NCBI GenBank assembly: GCA_047975195.1
Contig: JBKEDB010000025.1
Span: forward strand, 1-64,000
Source: Cumulibacter sp047975195
Lineage (GTDB): Bacteria > Actinomycetota > Actinomycetes > Mycobacteriales > Antricoccaceae
Length of the DNA: 64,000 bases
Reading direction: 5' to 3'
Below the pieces are notes generated by a model. That model did not search any database, was not told where the DNA came from, and saw nothing but the letters and a program-made list of their open reading frames with translations. Positions 16,028 through 24,992 of this stretch are shown one piece after another (position 1 is the stretch's first letter; each line of letters starts with the position of its first letter). The translations under genes were made by a program, and so were the position numbers.

Positions 16028-17176
16028 CTACGCCGCTGTCGGATTGGGAACGCGAACGCGCAGCACCAGCGCAAAGACCAGCGAGGCCAGTACGCACCCC
16101 GCGCCGACCCAAAGCGCGACGTGGTAACCATCGCGCAGTAGCGGCGCGACAACCAGCGGCCCGAGGATCTGCCCGACGCTGTACGCCGTGGTGAGGATGG
16201 GCACGGCGCGGCCGAACGGCAGGTCAGGTCCGATGCTGAGGGCGAGGATCGCGATCGGCACAAAGGTGCCGCCGAACAACACCGCGGCAACTAGTGCGGC
16301 ACCCGCACTTTCGGTCATTGCGGGCAGCGAGACGCCGACGAGTTGGAGGGCGAGCGCTGCGGCCATCAGCGTGGTTCGCGAGAATCGGTGGGTGAGCGAT
16401 AGCCAGATCACCACGCCCACCGACGATGCGAGACCTACCAGGATCCAGGCACTGCTGCCGACCCAAGCGGCGGCCGTGGCGTCGATCGCCGCTACGAGGA
16501 AAGTCCCCGCGATGATGTACCCAACGCCTTCGAGGGTGTAGCTGACCGTCAGGATCGAGAACGACGACGTAGCGCGTTGTCGCGACTTGGCCGCACCAGC
16601 AGTAGCCGGTTGCGGGGGCTGCGCCGGGACGAACCGCCATGCCACGGCGGCTAGCAGCACCGCGAGTGCGCCCGTGGTCAGCCAGGCGGTCTGCCACGTC
16701 CCGATCGAGCGCACCACGAGGACCAGTGCGCCGCTCACCGCGATTCCGACACCGACGCCTGCCATCGCCCAACCGCTGAGGTGCCCGCGCGCCGCACCCA
16801 GGAATCGATTCAGCCCGGCGACCGCCGCCATGAAGATAATGGCGCTCGCGATTCCGGAAACCAGCCGAAGCGCGCTCCATAACACTAGCGAGCCCGGAAT
16901 GGCCATCAGCGCAATAGCCATGACGCTCACGGCGAGGCAAACCTTCATGATCAGCGCGGAGTGCAATATGCGGGGCCATACGATTCCGGCTGCGGCGCCA
17001 AGGAAGTACCCGAGGTAGTTCATCGTCGCCAGGAGCGCTGAGCCGCTGGCGCTGAGCCCGGCCGACTCGGTCATTAGCGGCAGGATCGGCGTGTAGACGA
17101 ACCGACCGATACCCATGGCCATCGCGAGGGCGGCGGCCACCTGCAGGATGATTGGCCACGGGCTGCGATAGTTCAA
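16028..17176 (-). CDS. YbfB/YjiJ-type MFS transporter
   Basis: A 382-residue membrane protein with about 12 hydrophobic helices. The N-terminal MAMGIGRFVYTPILPLM is the hallmark of the YbfB/YjiJ branch, and LLATMNYLGYFLGA follows in helix 2. The start is a TTG at 17176 behind GAGGGAA. It is a stand-alone gene; the downstream gene on this strand is helR, but the RAE and promoter region in the 155-nt gap suggest separate control. The substrate is unknown. Confidence 0.83.
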   Translation of the reverse strand: MNYRSPWPIILQVAAALAMAMGIGRFVYTPILPLMTESAGLSASGSALLATMNYLGYFLGAAAGIVWPRILHSALIMKVCLAVSVMAIALMAIPGSLVLWSALRLVSGIASAIIFMAAVAGLNRFLGAARGHLSGWAMAGVGVGIAVSGALVLVVRSIGTWQTAWLTTGALAVLLAAVAWRFVPAQPPQPATAGAAKSRQRATSSFSILTVSYTLEGVGYIIAGTFLVAAIDATAAAWVGSSAWILVGLASSVGVVIWLSLTHRFSRTTLMAAALALQLVGVSLPAMTESAGAALVAAVLFGGTFVPIAILALSIGPDLPFGRAVPILTTAYSVGQILGPLVVAPLLRDGYHVALWVGAGCVLASLVFALVLRVRVPNPTAA

Positions 17177-17266
17177 TGCGGTTCCCTCGTGAAACTAGCA
17201 ACGGGGCGACAACACGCACGAAGTTGCAGTGTTGCCGCCTACCGGATCAGATCAGTGATTCGACAG

Positions 17267-18187
17267 TTAGTCAGCGAAGGTCTCGAGGATCTTTCGTGCC
17301 CCGCCTAGGTGGCCGCCCTTGACGGCTCCCGGAACGAGAATCGGCGTGTTTACGCCTGCATCGAACCACTCCTGAGTCTTGTCGCGGACCTCGGCCGCGG
17401 GGCCGTACAGCGTCACAGAGGACAGCCACCGATCGCTCATCAACTCCGGAATGCGCTGCGGGTTCTGATCGGCGATAGCTGCCTCGAACGCATCCATCTC
17501 GTCCTCGAAGCCCGCCTGGCGCCAGTAGTTTCGATAATTCGGCAGCATCGCATAGCCCTGCAGCGATGCGCGGTGCCGGTTGGCCGCCGCCTCCTTGTCG
17601 TCGTCAATGATCGTCGGGATCATGTTCGCGATCTGATACCCCGCCTCACGGCGCTCGAGAGGGATCTGCGCGACCGCCCGGGCGGCGTCGTTGACACTGA
17701 TGTTCGCGAAGATAGTTCCGACCCCGAGTTCCGCGCTCAGCGCGATCATCTTGTTACGTAGCGCCGCGAACATCAGCGGCGGTAGGCCGAGCGCGGGGTC
17801 GTCGGGCTTCGGGTCTGCAGCCCGAAGGTCCGTGACGTACTGCCGAATATCGCTGAGCGGCTTGCCGCGGTTGATCACGCCGACTCGGTCCATCGCCGGC
17901 TCGTGGCTCACGCCGAGACCCAGCACGAATCGTCCGCCGGATACCTCGTTGAGGTATGACGCGTAACTGGCCAGGCCCGAGGCATTCTGCAGGTAGATCG
18001 GCTGGATCGAGGTCGCGATCTGAATGTTTTCGGTCGCCATCGCCAGCGAGCCAGACAGACCGAGCGCCTCACCCGGGCTCGGGATCCACACCCCGGGAAA
18101 TCCCTGACGGTCGGCCTCGACAGCAACGTCAATGGTCTGCTGGCGGCGGCCTGGCACAGCGATAAGGGTAATGGCGGGTTTACGCAT
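17267..18187 (-). CDS. LLM-class (probably F420-dependent) oxidoreductase
   Basis: A 306-residue luciferase-like TIM-barrel protein. Features are EADRQGFPGVWIPSP near the N-terminus, IQIATSIQPIYLQNAS, LNEVSGGRFVLGLGVSHEP and a C-terminal PILVPGA segment, typical of actinobacterial F420-dependent LLM enzymes. The ATG at 18187 follows GAGGAG by 5 nt. It is divergent from an acyl-CoA ligase, with which it may share regulation. Both the cofactor preference and substrate are inferred from the family. Confidence 0.85.
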   Translation of the reverse strand: MRKPAITLIAVPGRRQQTIDVAVEADRQGFPGVWIPSPGEALGLSGSLAMATENIQIATSIQPIYLQNASGLASYASYLNEVSGGRFVLGLGVSHEPAMDRVGVINRGKPLSDIRQYVTDLRAADPKPDDPALGLPPLMFAALRNKMIALSAELGVGTIFANISVNDAARAVAQIPLERREAGYQIANMIPTIIDDDKEAAANRHRASLQGYAMLPNYRNYWRQAGFEDEMDAFEAAIADQNPQRIPELMSDRWLSSVTLYGPAAEVRDKTQEWFDAGVNTPILVPGAVKGGHLGGARKILETFAD

Positions 18188-18344
18188 TGCGGCTCCTCGG
18201 TGGTCACGGGACAGTCTCGAACTCCGGTTCAGGCTAACCAACCGGCCGCGGCACGCACCACTGACACCGAGCGTGGATGCGTTGACAAGGCATCGGCGCG
18301 CATGACAGCGTTCGCCGCATAACAGCCGGACCAGTGAGGCGCCG

Positions 18345-19916
18345 ATGGACGCGAAACCCCAACCCCTGCCCGAGATCGTTCGAGACGTCGCGCGATCGGA
18401 CCCGATGCGTACCTGTCTGATCGAGGCGGGCGGCAGGAGGGCGACATATACCGAAGTGCACCAGAACGCCCTACGGTGGTCGCGGTTGCTCCGCGATCAG
18501 GGCGTCGCCCGTGGCGACACGGTCGCGACGATGTTGCCCACCTCGATTGCCGCAATCGAGATATGGCTGGGAATAGCCTGGCTTGGCGCCATCGAGGTCC
18601 CGATCAATACCGCCTACCGCGGCCGGATGCTCGAGCACGTCCTGGACGACTCCGCGACTGCGATTGTCCTCGCCACGTCAGACTTCGCGGACGTACTACG
18701 CGATCCGCTCGCTCAGCGCGAGTCGATCACCACACTGGTAGTCGCCGGCGGGCTTGACGAGCGGACGCGCTACCTGGTGAATATCGACACCGTAGACGGC
18801 TCGCTGCTGCCCGAGCCGCTAGCCGACGCGGAGCTGAGCGCGCTGGCGATGCATGAGTTGAGTTGCATCCTCTACACCTCGGGGACCACCGGTCCATCGA
18901 AAGGCGTGATGGTCTCGTGGGCGCAAATGTTCGCGACAGCCCTCGGCGGGGCGCCTGGCGTCGATGTCGGGCCGGAGGACGTGCTGTACGTACCGTTCCC
19001 GTTGTTCCATGTCAGCGGCAAGAACATGATCTATCTGAGTTCATTGGCCGGCGGGCACTCGGTGCTCAAGGCACAATTCAAGACTGACGAATTCTGGCGG
19101 GACGTCCGCGATTACGGATGCACCATCACCTTGCTGCTCGGTGCGATGGCGAACTTCGTATACAACCAGCCAGCGTTGCCCGACGATGCCGACAACCCGT
19201 TGCAGATAGTCACGATGGTTCCGGTGATCGCCGATGTGGCGGCGTTCAAAGAGCGCTTTGACGTGCAGGTGACCACTGTCTTCAACATGACTGAGACGAG
19301 TTGCCCACTGACGTCTGATGGCTTCGATCTCGGACCGGCCGGAAGCTGTGGACGGCCACGGGCGGGTTACCAAGTGCGACTGGTTGACGAACTCGATCGG
19401 GAGGTCCCGCCGGGAGTGTTGGGCGAGCTGGTGCTGCGATCGGATGAGCCGTGGACTCAGATGGCCGGTTACTGGAAGAGGCCCGAGGCAACGGTTGCCG
19501 CGTGGGGTAATCAATGGCTGCATACCGGCGATGGTTTTATCCGGGACGATAACGACAACTACTTCTTCGTTGACCGGAAGAAAGACGCTATACGACGCCG
19601 CGGTGAAAACATCTCCTCGTTCGAAGTCGAGGCGCAAGTCAATGAGCATCCGGCCGTGCTGGAGTGTGCGGCAGTAGCGGTGGCATCTGAACACAGTGAG
19701 GACGAGGTGAAGGTCGTGGTGGTCTTGCACGAACCTGCCAGCTTGCCCGCCGCGGACCTGCACGCGTACCTCATCGAGCGGATGCCGAAGTTCATGGTTC
19801 CCCGATATATCGAATTTGTGGACGAGCTGCCAAAGACGCCAACACAGAAGATCCGCAAGGTCGCGCTCCGTGCTGACGGAGTTACCGCCGACACGTGGGA
19901 TGCTGCAACCACCTAA
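18345..19916 (+). CDS. AMP-forming acyl-CoA ligase (CaiC-like)
   Basis: A 523-residue ANL-superfamily enzyme that activates a carboxylic acid with ATP and CoA. The ATP loop YTSGTTGPSKG is at 177-187, FNMTETSCPLTSDG matches motif A5, WLHTGDGFIRDD and FVDRKKDAIRRRGENISS are the hinge motifs, and the C-terminal lysine is in PKTPTQKIRK. The style (WLGIAWLGAIEVPINTAYRG, hinge RRRGENIS) resembles crotonobetaine/carnitine-CoA ligases more than long-chain FadD proteins. The gene ends with a 4-bp convergent overlap with the SRPBCC gene. Confidence 0.92.
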   Translation: MDAKPQPLPEIVRDVARSDPMRTCLIEAGGRRATYTEVHQNALRWSRLLRDQGVARGDTVATMLPTSIAAIEIWLGIAWLGAIEVPINTAYRGRMLEHVLDDSATAIVLATSDFADVLRDPLAQRESITTLVVAGGLDERTRYLVNIDTVDGSLLPEPLADAELSALAMHELSCILYTSGTTGPSKGVMVSWAQMFATALGGAPGVDVGPEDVLYVPFPLFHVSGKNMIYLSSLAGGHSVLKAQFKTDEFWRDVRDYGCTITLLLGAMANFVYNQPALPDDADNPLQIVTMVPVIADVAAFKERFDVQVTTVFNMTETSCPLTSDGFDLGPAGSCGRPRAGYQVRLVDELDREVPPGVLGELVLRSDEPWTQMAGYWKRPEATVAAWGNQWLHTGDGFIRDDNDNYFFVDRKKDAIRRRGENISSFEVEAQVNEHPAVLECAAVAVASEHSEDEVKVVVVLHEPASLPAADLHAYLIERMPKFMVPRYIEFVDELPKTPTQKIRKVALRADGVTADTWDAATT

Positions 19917-20383
19917 CCAGTGACGTAGGCGTCGAGGGTCTTCAACGACTCATCAATGAACTCGACCGGCACGGCCGGGAACCCGCCGAATCGGGCGCGA
20001 ACGAACTCTGGGACGTTCGTCCAGTCATAAGTCAGCGTCACCGCGGTGCCGCCATCGACCGGCTCGAGATCGTAACGCCACCACCAACCGCCACTGCCCC
20101 AGGTGCCGTTCTCGATCTGACCAGGCTGCCAAGCGATCGTACGGTTGGGCTCAAGCGCTATCACCTTGTTGTCGATCTCGTACCGACCCGCGCTCTCATG
20201 GAACATCTCGATTCCGAAAATCTGGTCAACGTGGGTGAGTTTGTCGGGGTTCGATTCGAGTGCGCCGCGGACCCAGTCGGTGGGTTCGGTGCGCGAATGC
20301 TGAGCGGGATCGGTGAGTACGGCGAAGATCGCTGCTGGTGAGGCGGCTATGGTGCGGGTACGAACGTGCTGCTCGGCGGACAT
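19913..20383 (-). CDS. SRPBCC (START-like) family protein
   Basis: A 156-residue single-domain protein with the SRPBCC start (TRTIAASPAAIFAVLTDPAQH), a central WQPGQIENGTWGSGGWWWRY strand region and a C-terminal helix (PVEFIDESLKTLDAYV). The fold binds hydrophobic ligands; members act as lipid carriers, cyclases or hydrolases and no catalytic residues are diagnostic here. It lies 14 nt downstream of the SDR gene on the same strand and is probably co-transcribed with it. Confidence 0.85.
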   Translation of the reverse strand: MSAEQHVRTRTIAASPAAIFAVLTDPAQHSRTEPTDWVRGALESNPDKLTHVDQIFGIEMFHESAGRYEIDNKVIALEPNRTIAWQPGQIENGTWGSGGWWWRYDLEPVDGGTAVTLTYDWTNVPEFVRARFGGFPAVPVEFIDESLKTLDAYVTG

Positions 20384-20397
20384 GAGGGCACTCCTTA

Positions 20398-21150
20398 CTA
20401 TTCAGTGCGGGATCGGCCCCGGTACAGGCCTTCGGTTGCCAGGCCGCTACCGCCGTCCAAGCGCAGTATCTGACCGGTTATGTAGGACGCGCTGCGCGAT
20501 AGCAGGAAAGCGATCGGTTCGGCTACCTCACGCAACTCGCCGACCCGCTTCATGGGCATGGTGCTCAGCAAACGCTCGGTCGTCTCCGCGGGCAGGGCTT
20601 CGACCTTCGGTGTGGCAAACAAGTGCGGGGCGACACCGTTGACTCGGATGCCATCAGCGGCCCATTCTGCGGCGAGCGTACGGATAAGTCCGATAATGCC
20701 GGCCTTCGCCGTGGCATAGGCCGCTTGGCCAAGCCCGCCATCAAGTCCCGCGACCGAACTGACCATCGCGATCGCCGCGCCGGCGTTGCCCTTCAAATAT
20801 GGGTACGCGGCCTGTGCGACGAAGAACTGCGACATCAAGTTGCCCTCGATATCACCCCGGAACGCCTCCGCGCTGAACCGCTCGGCGCGATGAATCGTGT
20901 CGACGACTCCAGCGGCCCCGATGAGTCGATCGATGCCACTGAGGGTTGCGGCCGCGTCCTCGACGGCACGCTTCGCCTGAATCTCGACACTCAGATCCGC
21001 TTCGATGTGTGCGCCGCTGCCCTCGATATCGATTCCAATGACCTGGGCGCCTAAGCCACCGAGTAACTCGCCCAGCGCCGTGCCGAGTCCACCACGGGAT
21101 CCGGTCACGATGATCTTGAGTCCGGTCCACTCCTGGGTATCGGGAAACAC
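20398..21150 (-). CDS. short-chain dehydrogenase/reductase
   Basis: A 250-residue classical SDR. The cofactor loop is VTGSRGGLGTALG (about 15-27), the catalytic Ser is in VSSVAGLDGG, and the YxxxK pair is in AAYATAKAGIIG. The C-terminal PIAFLLSRSASYITGQILRLDGG is the usual SDR ending. An acidic residue after the second strand (GIDIEG) suggests NAD rather than NADP. It starts at GTG 21150 after GGAGGT. The neighbours do not reveal the alcohol oxidised. Confidence 0.9.
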   Translation of the reverse strand: MFPDTQEWTGLKIIVTGSRGGLGTALGELLGGLGAQVIGIDIEGSGAHIEADLSVEIQAKRAVEDAAATLSGIDRLIGAAGVVDTIHRAERFSAEAFRGDIEGNLMSQFFVAQAAYPYLKGNAGAAIAMVSSVAGLDGGLGQAAYATAKAGIIGLIRTLAAEWAADGIRVNGVAPHLFATPKVEALPAETTERLLSTMPMKRVGELREVAEPIAFLLSRSASYITGQILRLDGGSGLATEGLYRGRSRTE

Positions 21151-21495
21151 ATGACCTCCGGTGTCGCGGCGTCGCTCTTCGTCGGTGTCACGCTACGGCC
21201 GGTAGCAGCGGGCCGTCAATTGGCGAGCGGCGCGGCGTCGCACTCTGGACACGTTCGTGTGCGGTACGAAATCTGTCCGAAACTGTTCGCCGGTTTTGTA
21301 TGTCGCACCTCACCGATCGTTCGCCGGTTCCGCAGAAATCAACCAGATCCCTTACAACATCGGCATTCTCGGGAAAAAGACCCGCAACATCCGTGGAGCT
21401 TAATTGGTGGCACGCCGCTTTAGCGGCGATCCGCAAGATCGACTCGGTTCGCTCCCGTAGACGGCGAGCGAGCGACGGCGAAGGAGAGTGCACGC
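21151..21495. other. 345-bp divergent intergenic region before the ABC-amidase unit
   Basis: No gene is visible. It holds the ribosome site AAGGAG (21481-21486) of the binding protein and a GC-rich inverted repeat CGCCGCT/AGCGGCG at 21413-21428. An A/T-richer patch around 21340-21410 is where promoters for the long unit would be expected. I could not settle on a -35/-10 pair or a regulator site. Confidence 0.5.
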
Positions 21496-23118
21496 TTGAA
21501 CAGACAGACTCATCGTCACAGGATTCGGTTAAGCGGCGCCTGCGCGGTCATCATGGCCGCGGTACTGGGCACGTCGAGTTGTATGGTCCCGGCGTCCGGT
21601 GAAGCATGGAACGACACGCTGGTGATCGGAATCGAGTCCGAGCCGGACATTCTCGATCCTCAGGGCGCGGGCGGGTGGGTGACCTACCGAATCAATCACC
21701 AGATGTTCGAGGGGCTCGTCGGTCAGGATCTATCGCAGCCTTCTGCGGAGGCCGCGAGTACCGAACTCAAACCGCTGCTCGCCGAGAGTTGGGATATATC
21801 TGCTGATGGACTGACCTATACCTTCCATCTGCGCGAAGGAGTGAAGTTTCACGACGGTACGCCGTTCAACGGGCAGGCCGTCGATTTCAACATTCGGCGG
21901 ATGTGGGACAAGGATGCTGCGCAATACGACGTACGAGCGGCGGGCAACACAACGTTCTTGTGGCAGTTCCTCGAGGACATCACCGTGGTCGACGACTACA
22001 CCGTCGCGTTGACGATGTCCCAACCGTTCTCGCCATTTTTGCGTCTGATGGCGCAAGGCGGGACAGGGGCAGCCGTGATGATGTCGCCCGATGCGGTCGA
22101 GAAGTACGGCGATCAGATTCAGAACCATCCGGTCGGCACCGGACCGTTCAAGTTCGAGGACAGGGTGCGCGGCGAGCGAGTCACGCTGGTGCGCAACGAC
22201 GACTATTGGGGCGAGGAAGCGGAACTGGAGAAGGTCGTGTTCCGGCCGATCCCGGATGCCGCCGCACGCGTGAATTCGTTGCGTAACGAAGAGACGGACA
22301 TGATCGCGGTTCCGACGCCCGACAGTATCGCGAAACTCGAGGACGACGGATTCGTGATCACCGAGGCGGCTCCGCCGCACATCTGGTATCTCACGGCGAA
22401 TATGAACGAAGAGCCGATGCAAGACGTGCGGGTCCGCCAGGCGATCAGTATGGCGATCGACCGCGAAGGCATGGCCGATGGCCTGCTCGAGAGCACCGCG
22501 TTGCCTGCCTATCGCAACCAGGCTCCGGCGAACAGTGCGTATCTCGCGTCAGCCGATACGCCGTACAAGTACGACCCTGAACAGGCGAAGCAACTGCTGG
22601 CGGAAGCCGGGTACCCGGATGGCTTCAGCACGGTGCTGGAGACGTCTGTCGACGGCTCCGGGCAGATGGTTCCTGTGCAAATGGCGGAGTACATCCAGCA
22701 GAATCTCGCAGCGATTGGCATCGACGTTGAGATCCAGACCTACGAATGGATTTCCTATATCTCGCACTACAACGAGGGCCTACAGGATGGAGTAGGAATG
22801 GCCCAAATGTCGTGGGGGATGAGCACCCCGTATTGGCTGGGAATCGTCACGAACGTGAATCTGATTGCGCCGAACGGCCCGAACGTCGGATATTACGACA
22901 ATCCCGAGATGCAGGACGCGATCGATGCAGCGATTCTTGCCACGGATGACGAGACGGCGACCCAGTTGTGGGCGGACGTTAATGCCATCGCCATCGAAGA
23001 CCTGCCGTTCATTCCGATCGTCAACGACAAATCTCCGTACGTACTGTCCCCGAGGGTTGAGGGTTTCGTCCTGGCCAGCGAGGAATGGTACGACCTGACG
23101 AATGTGAGCCTGTCATGA
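21496..23118 (+). CDS. ABC transporter solute-binding lipoprotein, family 5 (oligopeptide/nickel type)
   Basis: A 540-residue extracytoplasmic binding protein starting at TTG 21496, nine bases after AAGGAG. The signal (RLSGACAVIMAAVLG) ends in a lipobox-like TSSC, so it is probably anchored to the outer face of the membrane. Family-5 features include IESEPDILDPQ, LAESWDISADGLTYTFHLREGVKFHDGTPF and VRQAISMAIDRE. It captures the substrate for the permeases encoded next (ATGA overlap). Family members bind peptides, opines, nickel or glutathione; with two amidase genes in the same unit an amide or short peptide is plausible here. Confidence 0.92.
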   Translation: MNRQTHRHRIRLSGACAVIMAAVLGTSSCMVPASGEAWNDTLVIGIESEPDILDPQGAGGWVTYRINHQMFEGLVGQDLSQPSAEAASTELKPLLAESWDISADGLTYTFHLREGVKFHDGTPFNGQAVDFNIRRMWDKDAAQYDVRAAGNTTFLWQFLEDITVVDDYTVALTMSQPFSPFLRLMAQGGTGAAVMMSPDAVEKYGDQIQNHPVGTGPFKFEDRVRGERVTLVRNDDYWGEEAELEKVVFRPIPDAAARVNSLRNEETDMIAVPTPDSIAKLEDDGFVITEAAPPHIWYLTANMNEEPMQDVRVRQAISMAIDREGMADGLLESTALPAYRNQAPANSAYLASADTPYKYDPEQAKQLLAEAGYPDGFSTVLETSVDGSGQMVPVQMAEYIQQNLAAIGIDVEIQTYEWISYISHYNEGLQDGVGMAQMSWGMSTPYWLGIVTNVNLIAPNGPNVGYYDNPEMQDAIDAAILATDDETATQLWADVNAIAIEDLPFIPIVNDKSPYVLSPRVEGFVLASEEWYDLTNVSLS

Positions 23119-24065
23119 CGCTCTTCTCGCTGAAACGAATTGGGTCGGCGCTCCTGGTGTTGCTGGGCGTCACCTTGATCGTGTTCTTGTTGCTGCAGCT
23201 CGTGCCGGGTGATCCAGCGCGTGCCATCCTCGGGCAGGGGGCCACCGATGAGGCAGTTCAGCAGTTACGCAATGAGTTAGGGCTCAACGACTCGTTGCCG
23301 CAGCAGTACGCCGCATACCTTGGCGGATTGTTGACCGGTGACTTCGGAACGTCGATCAGCCAGGGTCTTCCCGTGCTGGAGCTGTTGCTGCCGAAGCTCG
23401 GTAACACGCTGATTCTTGCCGCGGCTGCGCTCGTCATCGCCGTGGTATTCGGCGTCACGCTCGGAGTCATCGCGGCTCGCAAGCAGGGTGGCATCTTCGA
23501 CAGGGTCGCGATGGCGCTCTCGCTGGGTGGCGCGAGCGCTCCCGTTTACTGGGCTGGCCTGCTGGCCGTAGCAGCGTTGTCACTGGGACTCGGATGGTTC
23601 CCGACCGGCGGCATGTATAACGCTCGAGAGCCCGGGGGATTCCTCGATCTCATGTCGCATCTCGCGTTGCCGGCGGTAGTGGCGGCGTTGGTGCCGCTGG
23701 CGGTGATCGCGCGCCTCACTCGGGCCGAGGTGATCGAGTCGCTCAGTGGTGATTACGTGACCGTGCTTCGAGCGTCCGGGATTTCCGAGCGCACGATGCT
23801 GTGGAAGCACGTGCTGCGCAATGCGCTTCCATCGTTGATTGGGATTATCGGACTCCAGGTCGGATACCTGCTGGGTGGCGTCATCTTCGTCGAGGTGGTC
23901 TTCCAGTGGCCGGGCCTTGGCCAGCAGCTGTACACCGCGATTACGGCTAACGACCTACCAATCGTGCAAGCCGGCGTGCTGTTCGTGGCGATTGCGTTCG
24001 TCGTTATCAACCTCATCTCGGATCTGCTCACCGCGGTCCTCGATCCTCGCGCTAAGGCGGCCTGA
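23115..24065 (+). CDS. ABC transporter permease (DppB/OppB type)
   Basis: A 316-residue permease with six transmembrane helices. The N-terminal RIGSALLVLLGVTLIVFLLL and VPGDPARAILG are typical DppB features. The cytoplasmic coupling loop (YVTVLRASGISERTMLWKHV, then ALPSLIGIIG) contains the EAA-type motif. The ATG at 23115 overlaps the stop of the binding protein (ATGA) and the stop lies 2 nt before the second permease, so the genes are translationally linked. Confidence 0.95.
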   Translation: MTLFSLKRIGSALLVLLGVTLIVFLLLQLVPGDPARAILGQGATDEAVQQLRNELGLNDSLPQQYAAYLGGLLTGDFGTSISQGLPVLELLLPKLGNTLILAAAALVIAVVFGVTLGVIAARKQGGIFDRVAMALSLGGASAPVYWAGLLAVAALSLGLGWFPTGGMYNAREPGGFLDLMSHLALPAVVAALVPLAVIARLTRAEVIESLSGDYVTVLRASGISERTMLWKHVLRNALPSLIGIIGLQVGYLLGGVIFVEVVFQWPGLGQQLYTAITANDLPIVQAGVLFVAIAFVVINLISDLLTAVLDPRAKAA

Positions 24066-24067
24066 TC

Positions 24068-24982
24068 ATGACCTCTGATTCTCTGGCGTTGGGTGCTCGA
24101 TCCGGCGCCGTGTCCGAAACCGCGCCGACGACCACCGGCCGGATGCGGCTGGCGATGAAGGCGTTCCTGCATGACAAGGCCGCCACCATCGCGTCGGTGA
24201 TCCTGCTTCTTGCGATTCTGTCCGCAGTGTTCGCGCCGCTGTTGACCTCGTACGACCCGCTGGTCGGTGATATCTCCCAACGGCTTGCGCCGCCGCTTAC
24301 CGAGGGCCACTGGCTCGGACTCGACGGTCAGGGCCGCGACATCTGGGCCCGTCTCGTGTACGGCGGGCGCTACTCGTTGACCGTCGCGATGGTCCCGGTG
24401 CTGGTGGTGTTCCCCATCGCGTTGGCGATCGGACTGTTCGCGGGCAGCAGTCGCAGCAGAATCGGGGCGTTCCTGATGCGGGCCCTCGATGCAGTGTTCG
24501 CGTTCCCGATCGTGTTGTTGGCGCTCGCGCTGACCGCGGTGTTGGGGCGCGGCCTGGGGAACATGATGTTGGCGATCGGTATCACGCTGCTGCCGTACAT
24601 GGCCCGAGTCGCGTACACCGCGACGATGCAGGAGGCAAACCGCGAGTACATCGAGGCGGCACGTGCCGCCGGATCTTCCCGGTCACAGATCCTGTTCCGC
24701 GAACTCATGCCCAACGTCGTCTCCCCCCTGATGGTCTATGCGACGTCGACGATGGGGCTGATGATCGTTGCCGCCGCGGGACTGAGTTTTCTCGGGGTCG
24801 GCATCGTTCCACCGACGGCCGACTGGGGTGTGATGACCGCCGACGGCACCCAGGTTCTGCTGGTCGGACATCCGCACGTGTCAACGATCCCGGGCCTCGC
24901 GATCATGGTTGTCGCGCTCTGCTTCAACCTCGTCGGCGATGGCCTACGCGACGCACTTGATCCACTCAAACAAACGAAGTAG
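24068..24982 (+). CDS. ABC transporter permease (DppC/OppC type)
   Basis: A 304-residue permease. After a 40-residue cytoplasmic N-terminus come six helices; PLLTSYDPLVGDISQRLAPP and HWLGLDGQGRDIWARLVYGGR are DppC family features, and the coupling loop is YIEAARAAGSSRSQILFREL. It pairs with the upstream DppB-type permease to form the membrane channel. The 2-nt gap and the ATPase gene 10 nt downstream show one operon. Confidence 0.95.
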   Translation: MTSDSLALGARSGAVSETAPTTTGRMRLAMKAFLHDKAATIASVILLLAILSAVFAPLLTSYDPLVGDISQRLAPPLTEGHWLGLDGQGRDIWARLVYGGRYSLTVAMVPVLVVFPIALAIGLFAGSSRSRIGAFLMRALDAVFAFPIVLLALALTAVLGRGLGNMMLAIGITLLPYMARVAYTATMQEANREYIEAARAAGSSRSQILFRELMPNVVSPLMVYATSTMGLMIVAAAGLSFLGVGIVPPTADWGVMTADGTQVLLVGHPHVSTIPGLAIMVVALCFNLVGDGLRDALDPLKQTK

Positions 24983-24992
24983 GAGCGCACAC